Assembly (NCBI RefSeq): GCF_004323845.1 | Contig: NZ_QPGR01000015.1 | Location: 1-34,631, forward strand | Direction: 5' to 3' | Source of the DNA: Campylobacter novaezeelandiae | GTDB lineage: Bacteria; Campylobacterota; Campylobacteria; Campylobacterales; Campylobacteraceae | Length of the DNA: 34,631 nucleotides | Shown: piece by piece, positions 1-7,759 of the stretch | Numbering within the stretch: the first letter of the stretch is position 1 | Layout: every line of letters starts with the position of its first letter | Position numbers and translations under genes: made by a program | Notes under the pieces: model-generated | Told to the model about the DNA's origin: nothing | The model's input: the letters and a program-made list of their open reading frames with translations, nothing else | Databases searched by the model: none

Positions 1-127
1 AAAAAGAGAAACAATTAATCGTATAGATGATAGTGAGCGTTATGAAGAGATTAGATTACAATCTGGAAAAAATGTTTGGGATACATTTTCAAATTTAGTT
101 AGAGCACCAAATTCAATTTATACAACT
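1..127. repeat. Terminal redundancy of a circular sequence (left copy)
   Basis: These 127 bases are identical to 34505-34631. A reading frame (virB8) continues through the join without interruption, so this is the overlap left when a circular molecule is written out linearly, not a biological terminal repeat. An overlap of exactly 127 bases also equals a common assembler k-mer length, which fits an assembly artefact. The true circle would be 34,504 bp. Confidence 0.95.
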
Positions 128-415
128 AAAGGACTTTTTAGAGATATTGAAATTATCAATGTTTCTATTTTCAATAAAAATGTAGCTACTATCGATTTTA
201 TCGCAAAAATAAGCAATCAAAACGGAACAGAAAGTAATTTAAAAAAATATCGTGCTACTTTATTTTTTGATTTTATACCAATGGAGCTTACTTATAATTC
301 AGTTCCAAAAAACCCTACAGGTTTTATTGTAAAGCAATACTCAATTACAGATATTATTGATAATGATACTTTTAATACTGCACGCCAAAATTCAATGCAA
401 GGAACAAAACAATGA
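1..415 (+). CDS. virB8: VirB8, type IV secretion inner-membrane protein (3' part)
   Basis: This is the C-terminal part of VirB8, whose start lies at 34233 at the other end of the window. Joining 34233-34504 to 1-415 gives one frame of 228 residues, the usual size of VirB8. The frame uses codons beginning at base 2 and stops with TGA at 413-415, overlapping the ATG of virB9. The part here is the periplasmic domain, which in the family dimerises and contacts VirB9 and VirB10 as an assembly factor. The assignment rests on length, a single N-terminal membrane anchor in the other half, and position between a small lipoprotein and virB9. The split is only an effect of where the circle was opened. 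Confidence 0.85.
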   Translation, partial: KRETINRIDDSERYEEIRLQSGKNVWDTFSNLVRAPNSIYTTKGLFRDIEIINVSIFNKNVATIDFIAKISNQNGTESNLKKYRATLFFDFIPMELTYNSVPKNPTGFIVKQYSITDIIDNDTFNTARQNSMQGTKQ

Positions 416-1479
416 AAAAATACTCAAAAATAGTTTTTTTAGCTTTATTTGCTTCAACTTTAGTATTTGCAGATAATGGAATACAAATTCAAGACGTTCC
501 AAGTAATACAGGTGAAAGTATTTTACAAACTAAAGACCAAACTTTAAATAATTATACGCAAACTAATATTAGAATTGATCCTTTAGGGCAACAACCACAA
601 GGACAACAAATTGATACTACAAGTTATTCTAATCCACAATATCAAACTCAAGCTTTTGATGCTTATTCACAAAGTAATGGAGAACAATTAAGCGAAGAAC
701 AAATCGCTTTAATGAAAAGTGCAATTAGAAATCAAAATTTAAATGCCTTACAAAGAAGATTTTTTCAAAAAAAATATTCAGGCTATGAAAATACATTAAA
801 TCTTAATTATCAAGCTAATAAAACACAAAAAATAAGAACACGTTTTGCAATGGCAACTACTCTTATTTTTGAAACAGATGTTATAAATTATATTTTAGGT
901 GATACTACAGGTTTTAAAGTGGAAGAAATTCCAACTATGCCTAATGCCATTGCTATTAAGCCAATGCTTATAGGAATTGATACTTCTTTAACTGTTTTTA
1001 CTAAAGATAATAAATTACATACTTTTTATATTTATTCAACTGATTATAAAAATAGCAAAGATCCTTCTTTAGTAATTTACATTCACGATGAAAACTCAAA
1101 AAAGCTCATCGAAGAAAAACAAGAAAAATTAGCTAAAGATTATTTGATAATTAAAGAAGGTATAGCAGAAGTTAGAGTTAAAAAAGATGAAATTTATAAC
1201 CATTATAGTCAAAAAGCAAAAAAAGGTAATGAGTGGCTAATTAGTGAAGAGATTTTTAATGATAAAAAATTTACTTATTTTAAATACGATAAAGACAAAA
1301 TGCCACAAATTCCAGCTATTTTTGCTGTTATTGATAAGCAAGATAGTCCAGTTGAAACCAGAATTATCGGTAATTATGTTATTGCTGAAACTGTTGCAAA
1401 AAAATTCACAATTAAAAGTGGCGATAGTTATGTTTGCGTTGAAAAATTAGAACCTAAAAAAGAAAAGGCTAAAAAATGA
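412..1479 (+). CDS. virB9: VirB9, outer-membrane core component of the type IV secretion system
   Basis: 355 residues. A Sec signal peptide is clear (lysines, then a hydrophobic run ending LVFA before D21). Residues about 40-110 are Gln/Asn-rich and low in complexity. The C-terminal third shows the VirB9/CagX pattern: PAIFAVIDK, then RIIGNYVIAETVAKKFT and a final SGDSYVCVEK, which in the family forms the beta-sandwich that binds VirB7 and VirB10 in the outer-membrane ring. The start overlaps the virB8 stop (ATGA) and the stop overlaps the virB10 start, indicating translational coupling. It is longer than Agrobacterium VirB9 because of the Gln-rich insert. Confidence 0.9.
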   Translation: MKKYSKIVFLALFASTLVFADNGIQIQDVPSNTGESILQTKDQTLNNYTQTNIRIDPLGQQPQGQQIDTTSYSNPQYQTQAFDAYSQSNGEQLSEEQIALMKSAIRNQNLNALQRRFFQKKYSGYENTLNLNYQANKTQKIRTRFAMATTLIFETDVINYILGDTTGFKVEEIPTMPNAIAIKPMLIGIDTSLTVFTKDNKLHTFYIYSTDYKNSKDPSLVIYIHDENSKKLIEEKQEKLAKDYLIIKEGIAEVRVKKDEIYNHYSQKAKKGNEWLISEEIFNDKKFTYFKYDKDKMPQIPAIFAVIDKQDSPVETRIIGNYVIAETVAKKFTIKSGDSYVCVEKLEPKKEKAKK

Positions 1480-2612
1480 AAAAATCATTTTTAAGTCTAA
1501 GTCTTATAAGTGTATTATTAAGTAATAATCTTCTAGCTGAAGATATATTTAATAATACACAAGAAGAAAATATATCTAAAAAATCAAATAATAATCAAAA
1601 AGAAAATTTGTTAAATGAAGAAGATTTAGATTATCTTTTTAAAAATTCAGATACAAAATTTCCAATTAGTGATTATATCTATAAAGGTGGTTTTAAAGAA
1701 CCTAATTATAATGAAGATATAAAAATTCATAATGATACTAAAGAAGAGACCAAAAAAGAAGATGATAATGTAACTAAATTAGCAAAAATAGAAGAGAAAA
1801 AACAAGAACTCATACAAAAAAATCAACAACTTAAACAAGAGATTAAACAAGATAATATTAGCGCAAATGAAAGAAAAATTAAAAAACTTATTAGAGATAG
1901 TATTTTAGCTGATAGAGCTAATACTCAAATCTACTTTCAAGAAAATGCTTCAAAATATGGAGTTGATGGCTTTTCAAATCAAAAAAGCATAGACGTTTCA
2001 ACAAATGAACACCGTCTTTATAGAATGATAAGAGCAGGAAGATTAATTCCTGCCCTTTTAACAAGTGCAATTTCAAGTGATTTACAAGGCATAGTAACAG
2101 CACAAATCGAACAAGATATTTATGCAAATATGGGAAGTGCAGTATTAATTCCAAGAGGCAGTAAAGCTATAGGATTTTATAAAAGCGATAATAAGATCGG
2201 ACAAAATCGCTTAGAAATTCAATGGAGAGAAATTATCACTCCACAAGGCGTTAATATACTCTTAACTAATGCTATAGCTAGTGATAATATGGGTATGTCA
2301 GGAGCAGTTGGAAGTGTCAATAATAAATATCTTGAAAGATATGCAATGCCTTATGCACTCTCTACAATTTCAAATGTTTTATTACTTAGCATAGCTTCTA
2401 AAGCAGGAAATAATAGCTATGCTCAAGAAGTATATTCACAAAGCAAAAATGATATATCCACAATAGTAGATGATATTATCCAACAACAAGCCCAAATTAA
2501 ACCTACAATTGAAATTAAATCAGGAAGTAGAATTTTTATTGTTCCTACTAATCATATGTGGTTTGCAAAACCTAAAAATAATGAAGTATTGATTAAATAT
2601 TTTCAAGAATAA
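1476..2612 (+). CDS. virB10: VirB10, envelope-spanning type IV secretion scaffold
   Basis: 378 residues. A hydrophobic N-terminus (residues about 5-21) is followed by a Lys/Glu/Asn-rich linker to about residue 165, then a TrbI/VirB10 domain. That domain contains LIPALLTSAISSDLQG, the long beta-region VLIPRGSKAIGFY and the hydrophobic helical stretch YAMPYALSTISNVLLLSIAS that fits the antenna helices in the outer membrane. The family connects inner and outer membranes and senses ATPase activity. The N-terminus reads like a cleavable signal (LLAED) instead of the usual cytoplasmic tail plus anchor, which is slightly unusual. It overlaps virB9 by four bases. Confidence 0.9.
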   Translation: MKKSFLSLSLISVLLSNNLLAEDIFNNTQEENISKKSNNNQKENLLNEEDLDYLFKNSDTKFPISDYIYKGGFKEPNYNEDIKIHNDTKEETKKEDDNVTKLAKIEEKKQELIQKNQQLKQEIKQDNISANERKIKKLIRDSILADRANTQIYFQENASKYGVDGFSNQKSIDVSTNEHRLYRMIRAGRLIPALLTSAISSDLQGIVTAQIEQDIYANMGSAVLIPRGSKAIGFYKSDNKIGQNRLEIQWREIITPQGVNILLTNAIASDNMGMSGAVGSVNNKYLERYAMPYALSTISNVLLLSIASKAGNNSYAQEVYSQSKNDISTIVDDIIQQQAQIKPTIEIKSGSRIFIVPTNHMWFAKPKNNEVLIKYFQE

Positions 2613-2625
2613 AAGGAGTAAAAAA

Positions 2626-2835
2626 ATGCAAGAAATTAATAATTATGAAAAAATCAAAAAAGACATTGAAGAAGGAATACAAAAAAGAAAAGAAGAAGAT
2701 AAAAAAAATAAAAAAATTATCTCTCAAATTAAAGTTATTAGTAATTTAGAAAATAAGATTAAAAAAGAAAAAGAAAAACTTAACAAGCTTGTCGAAAATG
2801 AAAATTTAAAACAGATGGAACAAAATAATGAATAA
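2626..2835 (+). CDS. Small coiled-coil protein between virB10 and virB11
   Basis: 69 residues, made almost entirely of charged residues with Lys/Glu-rich heptad character (KKIISQIKVISNLENKIKKE), so most of it probably forms one coiled coil. No signal peptide or membrane segment. A good ribosome-binding site (AAGGAG) precedes the ATG, and the gene overlaps virB11 by eight bases, so it is part of the transfer operon. The family is not recognised; a small cytoplasmic accessory factor of the secretion ATPases is plausible but unproven. Confidence 0.7.
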   Translation: MQEINNYEKIKKDIEEGIQKRKEEDKKNKKIISQIKVISNLENKIKKEKEKLNKLVENENLKQMEQNNE

Positions 2836-3781
2836 TAATACCATTGTTTTAAATAATATATTAAATGTTTTAAAGCCTTATTTAGAAATGGAAGCAAATG
2901 AGCTTATTTTTAATAAGCCTTGTGAAATTAAGGTAGATAAAGGCGATATTTGGGAAACAATATACGATGAAAGATTAAATTATAATTTTTTAGAAACATT
3001 TTTAATTGAACTTGCTATAAAAAGAAATCAAAGATTTGATGAAAAGCATTGTCATTTATCTTGTGAATTACCTTATCCCTTTTTAAGATATAGAGTTCAA
3101 GCTCAACATAAAACAAGTCTTTTTAATTCTGAAATTTGTATTTGCATAAGAATTCCTTCAAAAAGTCGTTTCGCACTTGAAAATTTTGTTTTAAGTGATA
3201 AGTGTTTAGAAAAAGGCTGGAGCTATGAAAAAATTAAAGATTTAATACGCAATAAAAAAAATGTTCTTATTTCAGGTGGAACAGGAAGCGGTAAAACTAG
3301 CTTTTTAAATTCTTTAATGGGAGAAATTGATCCTAATGAAAGAATTGTAACTATTGAAGACGCTCAAGAGTTATATATTGAAAATGAGAACAAAACACAA
3401 TTAGCTGTGCCAAAAGAAGAAAGCGAAATATACTCTTATCAAACCGCAATTAATAATGCAATGCGTTTAAGACCAGATAGATTATTTTTAGGTGAAATTG
3501 ATATTAGAAATACTTTTACTTTTTTAAGGGTTAATAATACAGGACACGCAGGAAATTTAAGCACTTTACACGCTAATAATCCAGAAGATGCTATTAAAGC
3601 AATTATTACAAATATTATCTTAGGGGGAGGCTTACAAAATCCAGATAATAAAATGCTTACAGAGTTAATTATAACCGCCATAGATTACATTATACAAATT
3701 ACTAGAAATAAAAAAACAGGAAAAAGAGATATTACAGACATTTTAGATTTAAAAAATGATTATGCAAAATTATTAATATAA
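2828..3781 (+). CDS. virB11: VirB11, hexameric type IV secretion ATPase
   Basis: 317 residues. Walker A GGTGSGKT at 150-157, the Asp box TIEDAQEL soon after, and the His box GHAGNLSTLHAN at 239-250 identify the VirB11/PulE secretion ATPase family. The family sits on the cytoplasmic face of the inner membrane and, with VirB4 and VirD4, powers pilus assembly and substrate export. Length matches the family (about 330). The start overlaps the upstream small gene. The next gene, mobC, begins ten bases after the stop. Confidence 0.93.
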   Translation: MNNNTIVLNNILNVLKPYLEMEANELIFNKPCEIKVDKGDIWETIYDERLNYNFLETFLIELAIKRNQRFDEKHCHLSCELPYPFLRYRVQAQHKTSLFNSEICICIRIPSKSRFALENFVLSDKCLEKGWSYEKIKDLIRNKKNVLISGGTGSGKTSFLNSLMGEIDPNERIVTIEDAQELYIENENKTQLAVPKEESEIYSYQTAINNAMRLRPDRLFLGEIDIRNTFTFLRVNNTGHAGNLSTLHANNPEDAIKAIITNIILGGGLQNPDNKMLTELIITAIDYIIQITRNKKTGKRDITDILDLKNDYAKLLI

Positions 3782-3790
3782 GGAGTAAAA

Positions 3791-4210
3791 GTGGGGACAA
3801 TAAGAGTTTATTTAAATGAAAGAGAACAAAAACAATTAAAAAAACTTTCATTAAAAAGAAACGAAAGCCAAAGTGCTGTTATAAGAAAACTTATAAGCAT
3901 AGAAAAATACGCAAAAACACTTGAAGTATTAGAAAAAAATAATGAAATTAATGTAGAGTATTTATATCACATAGCACAATGTGGTAATAATCTTAATCAA
4001 ATTGCATATCATTTGAATATAGGAATTGAAAGTCCTTATCAAACAGAAAATCGCTTACCTAAACTTATAAACGAACTAACTCAAATTTTAAATGAACACC
4101 AAGAACAAATTAAAAACAAAGCAATAAAAACTAATATCAATAAAAAGATTAAGCGATTAAATAATGAAACGCTACAAGAAAAAGAAATGGCTCAAGGAGA
4201 AGAAATATAA
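3791..4210 (+). CDS. mobC: MobC-like relaxosome accessory protein
   Basis: 139 residues. Residues 1-37 look like a ribbon-helix-helix DNA-binding segment (RVYLNEREQKQLKKLSLKR, then SAVIRKLI). Residues about 60-80 contain GNNLNQIAYHLN, the hallmark of the MobC family, whose members bind oriT and help the relaxase open DNA at nic. The start is GTG at 3791, placed by the AGGAG six bases upstream; no ATG gives the ribbon strand. It lies between virB11 and virD4 and shares one base with the virD4 start, far from the relaxase gene (28694-30271, opposite strand). That position may let it bridge the relaxosome and the coupling protein. Confidence 0.8.
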   Translation: MGTIRVYLNEREQKQLKKLSLKRNESQSAVIRKLISIEKYAKTLEVLEKNNEINVEYLYHIAQCGNNLNQIAYHLNIGIESPYQTENRLPKLINELTQILNEHQEQIKNKAIKTNINKKIKRLNNETLQEKEMAQGEEI

Positions 4211-6105
4211 TGAATGATAAGAAAATAACTCCAGCTAAATGGGTATTAATGTTTATAACTAGCATTATTATGGGAATAATTTTCTATCTAATAATGGTAA
4301 AAATAATTTTTAAACCTGATTTTTTAGTAACTCATCAAATTGCATTACAAATTTTACATAATTTAGGAAATCCAGCTTTAAAATTAAAAGCTTATATAGC
4401 AGTTTTTGCTTTAATTTTACCTTTTATTGTATGTTTAATTTGGTTTTTTATGCCACAAATAAATTTAAAAGAAGATTACGGTAGTGCTAGATTTGCTAAA
4501 GAAAAAGATTTTCAAACAATGAATATTTGCAATGATAGGGGTTTAATTTTAGGTTGCAGTATTAAAAAAGGCATTAAGGGTAATGAAATGGAATACATTA
4601 GAGCAAAAATGCCCTTAAGTGCGTTGGTGGTTGCACCACCAGGCACAGGTAAGACTTCAGGTATCATTTTACCTAATTTATTTACAGTGCCTAACTCTAC
4701 CTTAGCACTTGATATTAAAGGCGAACTTTATGCAAAAAGTGCAGGGTATAGAAAAAAATATTTTAACAATGAAATTTTATTGTTTGAACCTTTTTCAGAC
4801 AATAATACTTTATTTTTTAATCCTTTTGATAATTCTATTGTTAAAGATATGAATTTCATACAAATGATGAAATTAGCAGATCAAATAGCAGGAACTATTT
4901 TTGTGGCAGAAAAGGGAAAAGAAGGTGATCACTGGGTTACAAGTGCTAAAACTCTTTTTACCTTTTTTGCACTTTATAATATGCAAAAACATAAACATAC
5001 AAGTTTAGGAGATTTAACTCAAGCTCCTAAAAAAGATTATTTTAATGAATTAAACGAACAATTTGGAAAAGAATGTTTAATCGAAGATGAAGATACAGGC
5101 GAAGTTACAAGAGACCATAATATAGATACTTTCAAGGTTTTTTTAAAACAAGTTGCTAATGATGAAGAACTTGATGAGATTGTTAGAAATCAAGCAAGAG
5201 CCTATCAAACTGCAGCCGAACAAGAGTTTGCAAGTATAAAATCAACTTATGATACCTATATGAAAGTTTTTACTAATCCACAAGTAGCTAATGCAACTTC
5301 AAAAATGAATTTTAAATTTGAAGATTTAAGAGAAAAAAGAATTACTATGTATGTGGTAATACAAACTGAAGATATGGATATTTTAGCTCCTTTGGTGCGT
5401 ATTTTTATTGAAAGCTTATTTAAAAAATTAATGAGTGGAGAAGAAAATTCAAATCCTGATAAATTTATTTATTGTTTGCTTGATGAGTTTGTAAGATTTG
5501 GAAAAATGCCTTTCTTGCTTGAAGCACCAGCATTATGTAGATCTTATGGACTAATACCTGTATTTGTTACACAATCTTATGAACAAATTAGAAAATATTA
5601 TGGTGAAGATGATTTAGGAATTATTAGAGCAAATGCAGGATATCAAACTATTTTTAGAATGAATACAGAAAAGGACGCTAAAGAAATTAGCGATTTAATA
5701 GGTGATTTTACTAGAGAAAAAACATCTTCATCAAAAGGAACTTTTGATTTCTTTAAAAGCAATAGCACCGTATCCAAAGAAGGTTATAAATTAGTTACTT
5801 CACAAGATATTAAAAATCAATCTAGCGAAGATATTTTAATTTTAGTTACAGGGTTTTTATCAAGACCTATTAAAGCAAAAGTGCCTTATTGGTTTAAAAA
5901 TCCAAAACTTAAAGGAGCAGATAAAGTTGCTTTAGATAGTGATGATACAACTAATAATACAAACACAGAAGAAGAAAATAATGATGAGATTAATAATGAT
6001 GATAGCCAAAATGCTAATCAAGAACAAAACTTTACTCAAAAAACTTCAAGCTCTAAACAAATTATTGAACTTGAAGAATTAGGAATAAAAGTGAAAAAAG
6101 AATGA
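4210..6105 (+). CDS. virD4: VirD4/TraG coupling protein
   Basis: 631 residues. Two N-terminal membrane segments (about 11-33 and 61-84) are followed by the ATPase domain, with Walker A PPGTGKT at 143-149 and Walker B LLDE at 423-426. EDYGSARFA before Walker A is typical of TraG/VirD4. The family is the inner-membrane motor that receives the relaxase-DNA complex and passes it to the VirB channel. The C-terminal 60 residues are Asn/Asp/Glu-rich and low in complexity, resembling acidic tails that recruit substrates. The gene starts on the last base of mobC. Confidence 0.93.
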   Translation: MNDKKITPAKWVLMFITSIIMGIIFYLIMVKIIFKPDFLVTHQIALQILHNLGNPALKLKAYIAVFALILPFIVCLIWFFMPQINLKEDYGSARFAKEKDFQTMNICNDRGLILGCSIKKGIKGNEMEYIRAKMPLSALVVAPPGTGKTSGIILPNLFTVPNSTLALDIKGELYAKSAGYRKKYFNNEILLFEPFSDNNTLFFNPFDNSIVKDMNFIQMMKLADQIAGTIFVAEKGKEGDHWVTSAKTLFTFFALYNMQKHKHTSLGDLTQAPKKDYFNELNEQFGKECLIEDEDTGEVTRDHNIDTFKVFLKQVANDEELDEIVRNQARAYQTAAEQEFASIKSTYDTYMKVFTNPQVANATSKMNFKFEDLREKRITMYVVIQTEDMDILAPLVRIFIESLFKKLMSGEENSNPDKFIYCLLDEFVRFGKMPFLLEAPALCRSYGLIPVFVTQSYEQIRKYYGEDDLGIIRANAGYQTIFRMNTEKDAKEISDLIGDFTREKTSSSKGTFDFFKSNSTVSKEGYKLVTSQDIKNQSSEDILILVTGFLSRPIKAKVPYWFKNPKLKGADKVALDSDDTTNNTNTEEENNDEINNDDSQNANQEQNFTQKTSSSKQIIELEELGIKVKKE

Positions 6106-6106
6106 A

Positions 6107-6189
6107 ATCAAAGGTTTTAAGCCTTTGATCTAAACTAAGCCTTTTAAAAATAGAAGGTTTAGTTTAGGTTATGGTTTAAGCTATAGCCT
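6107..6189 (+). promoter_or_regulatory. Three consecutive RNA hairpins after virD4
   Basis: Three adjoining inverted repeats fill the gap. The first, 6107-6129, has perfect arms ATCAAAGG/CCTTTGAT. The second, 6130-6168, has 14-bp arms (CTAAACTAAGCCTT) paired except for one G-T. The third, 6168-6189, has 8-bp arms with two wobble pairs. None is followed by a clear T-run, so they look more like processing, stability or attenuation structures inside the operon than a simple terminator. Confidence 0.6.
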
Positions 6190-6211
6190 AAAATCAAAAA
6201 GGAGAACAATA

Positions 6212-6382
6212 ATGGCAAGTATAGAAGATAGCTTAAAAGAAAAAGAGTTGCAAAAAGCAAAAGATATTTTAGCTTTTTGTGAATTAGAAGACGGGGAATA
6301 TCCAATTAGTGAAGAAGAAGCTAAAGAACTGGAATATCTTAAAACCAATGAAATGGAACAGTCTTCTTTAGAAAATGAGTAA
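6212..6382 (+). CDS. Small acidic protein of unknown function
   Basis: 56 residues, strongly acidic (runs such as LEDGEYPISEEEAKELEYL), with no membrane segment or cysteine. AAGGAG lies nine bases before the ATG, which supports expression. It sits between the hairpin cluster after virD4 and the ArdC-like gene, on the same strand. The family is not recognised. Its acidity would suit a DNA mimic or a chaperone-like partner, but nothing in the sequence decides this. Confidence 0.6.
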   Translation: MASIEDSLKEKELQKAKDILAFCELEDGEYPISEEEAKELEYLKTNEMEQSSLENE

Positions 6383-6396
6383 ATCATTTTATTTCA

Positions 6397-6422
6397 TTTA
6401 TGCGTATTGCAAAGCGTATAAA
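6397..6422 (+). promoter_or_regulatory. Hairpin upstream of the ArdC-like gene
   Basis: Arms TTTATGCGT and GCGTATAAA pair over nine positions (two G-T) around a short loop. It lies about 30 bases before the start of the next gene, whose own AAGGA site is separate and unpaired. A role as an attenuator or mRNA-stability element is possible. Confidence 0.4.
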
Positions 6423-6453
6423 TTAAGGACTACATATTAAAAAGGAAAAAATT

Positions 6454-7335
6454 ATGGCAAAGAAAAAAGAAGTAAATGCGGAAATTAAAGAAGTTGCAAA
6501 CGAGCAAGTAAAAGATAATTCTTATAAAGCGTGGAATGAAAGAACCAACGAAGAAAAAAAAGCGAGTATCAATGAGTATTCTAAAGCAATTATTGCTAAG
6601 GCTATCAAAGAGAAAGCTAGTTTTTGGAATAAGAATATGTCTAAACAAGAGCTAGATAATTCTATGCCTTATAATGCGAGTAAAGGTATTGCCTATACAG
6701 GACAAACTTCTGCCCTTTTAAGAGCGGTAAGCGAACTTAACGGCTATGATAAACCTAGTTTCTTAACAATGAAACAAGCTAATTTTTTAGGGGGAACACT
6801 CAAAAAACAATTAGATGAAAACGGTAAGCCTGTTTTAACTAAAAATGGTAAAGAAGCTTACGAGCAAGGAGTAAAAATCGCTTTGCTTAAAACTGAAAGC
6901 TATGTGCCTAAATTAGATGAAAACGGACAAGCCATGATGAGAGCTATAAAAGATAAAGACGGTAATCAAAAAATAGGAAAAGATGGAAAACCTATGTTTG
7001 AACCTGTAACGGAAAAGATTTATCATAAAACGCCTATTTTAGAAACTGTTACTCTTTATCACACATCACAATTTGATAATCTTAAAATGGATAAGCTTAA
7101 AGAAAGAGATCTAGAAAGCTTAGAAAAATTAAGAGAAGGCATTAAAAAATCAAATTATGATCCAAGACCCAACATTAATAATTTAGGACTAGGGGAAAAA
7201 GTAACAAGGGATATTAACAACTTTTTAAACGCAGAGCTTAAAGGACTTGATTATTTTAAAATCCAAGATAAAGAGATTGTAAAAAATCAAACAAAAGAAC
7301 AAGGACAAAACAAATCTCAAGTTAGAGGAATGTAA
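6454..7335 (+). CDS. ArdC-like N-terminal (ssDNA-binding) domain protein
   Basis: 293 residues. The stretch about 60-145 (MPYNASKGIAYTGQTSALL, then PSFLTMKQANFLGGTLKK and GVKIALLK) matches the pattern of the ArdC N-terminal domain: a loop that binds ssDNA, a T-x-K-Q-A helix and a GxxVxxGxK-like turn. Known ArdC proteins have this domain followed by a metalloprotease and act in antirestriction or protect incoming DNA. No HExxH protease motif is present here, so only the ssDNA-binding part is supported. It contains a repeated DENG/KDG-type turn insertion at about 160-190. Position within the transfer region suggests a role in protecting or handling transferred single strands. RBS AAAGGA is well placed. 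Confidence 0.65.
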   Translation: MAKKKEVNAEIKEVANEQVKDNSYKAWNERTNEEKKASINEYSKAIIAKAIKEKASFWNKNMSKQELDNSMPYNASKGIAYTGQTSALLRAVSELNGYDKPSFLTMKQANFLGGTLKKQLDENGKPVLTKNGKEAYEQGVKIALLKTESYVPKLDENGQAMMRAIKDKDGNQKIGKDGKPMFEPVTEKIYHKTPILETVTLYHTSQFDNLKMDKLKERDLESLEKLREGIKKSNYDPRPNINNLGLGEKVTRDINNFLNAELKGLDYFKIQDKEIVKNQTKEQGQNKSQVRGM

Positions 7336-7339
7336 TTTA

Positions 7340-7453
7340 AGGGGTTAATTTATCTTTTTGCTTTTATTGTTTCTCAACCCCTAAAAAATTTTTTTTAGGG
7401 GAAAATTAAGCCAAAAGTCTTAATTTTTATGAGTTTAAGCGGGGACACCCCGC
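7340..7453 (+). ncRNA. Candidate structured RNA element, copy 1
   Basis: It follows the ArdC-like stop codon. Arms AGGGGTT (7340-7346) and AACCCCT (7376-7382) can pair. A strong hairpin CCCCTAAAAAA/TTTTTTAGGGG spans 7378-7401 and competes for the same CCCCT. Then come the linker AAAGTCTTAATT (7414-7425) and a tight hairpin GCGGGG-ACA-CCCCGC (7439-7453). The order, the linker and the last hairpin recur at 24374-24434. No own promoter is obvious, so it may be cut from the upstream mRNA or act as a leader for the gene at 7481. Confidence 0.5.
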
Positions 7454-7480
7454 AACGCCCCAAAGTTTAAAGGAATGTAA

Positions 7481-7750
7481 ATGTTAGGAGTTTTGGCAGA
7501 GTTTATTAAATTTTTAGGATTAGAAAATGGAACTAATCATACAAAACAAAGGACAAAAGAAGAAGAAAATGAATTAAAAGAGTTAATCGATTATGAAAAT
7601 GATATACCTAAATATTACGAAGAAAGCGAAATTATAGATTTAGGAAATCAAAAAATAAAAATTACCAAAAGTATTAAAATAGATCCTTTAGGTAAGGGTA
7701 AGGCTATGAAAACAAGTCAAATAAAAGAAGAAAAAATTATTAAATTTTAA
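7481..7750 (+). CDS. Hypothetical protein before virB6
   Basis: 89 residues. A short hydrophobic N-terminus (MLGVLAEFIKFLGL) could be a weak membrane anchor or an amphipathic helix; the rest is hydrophilic and Glu/Lys-rich. AAAGGA precedes the ATG. It ends nine bases before virB6 with the same orientation, so the two are probably co-transcribed. The family is not recognised. A small secretion accessory protein is one possibility based on location only. Confidence 0.6.
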   Translation: MLGVLAEFIKFLGLENGTNHTKQRTKEEENELKELIDYENDIPKYYEESEIIDLGNQKIKITKSIKIDPLGKGKAMKTSQIKEEKIIKF

Positions 7751-7759
7751 GGGTTAAAA

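Noticed and set aside
1244..1450. Second frame inside virB9, and similar frames inside virB10, virB11, topA, primase and others
   Set aside because: They are embedded in well supported genes in another frame, lack ribosome-binding sites and have the leucine/isoleucine- or phenylalanine-rich composition expected of shifted AT-rich coding DNA.
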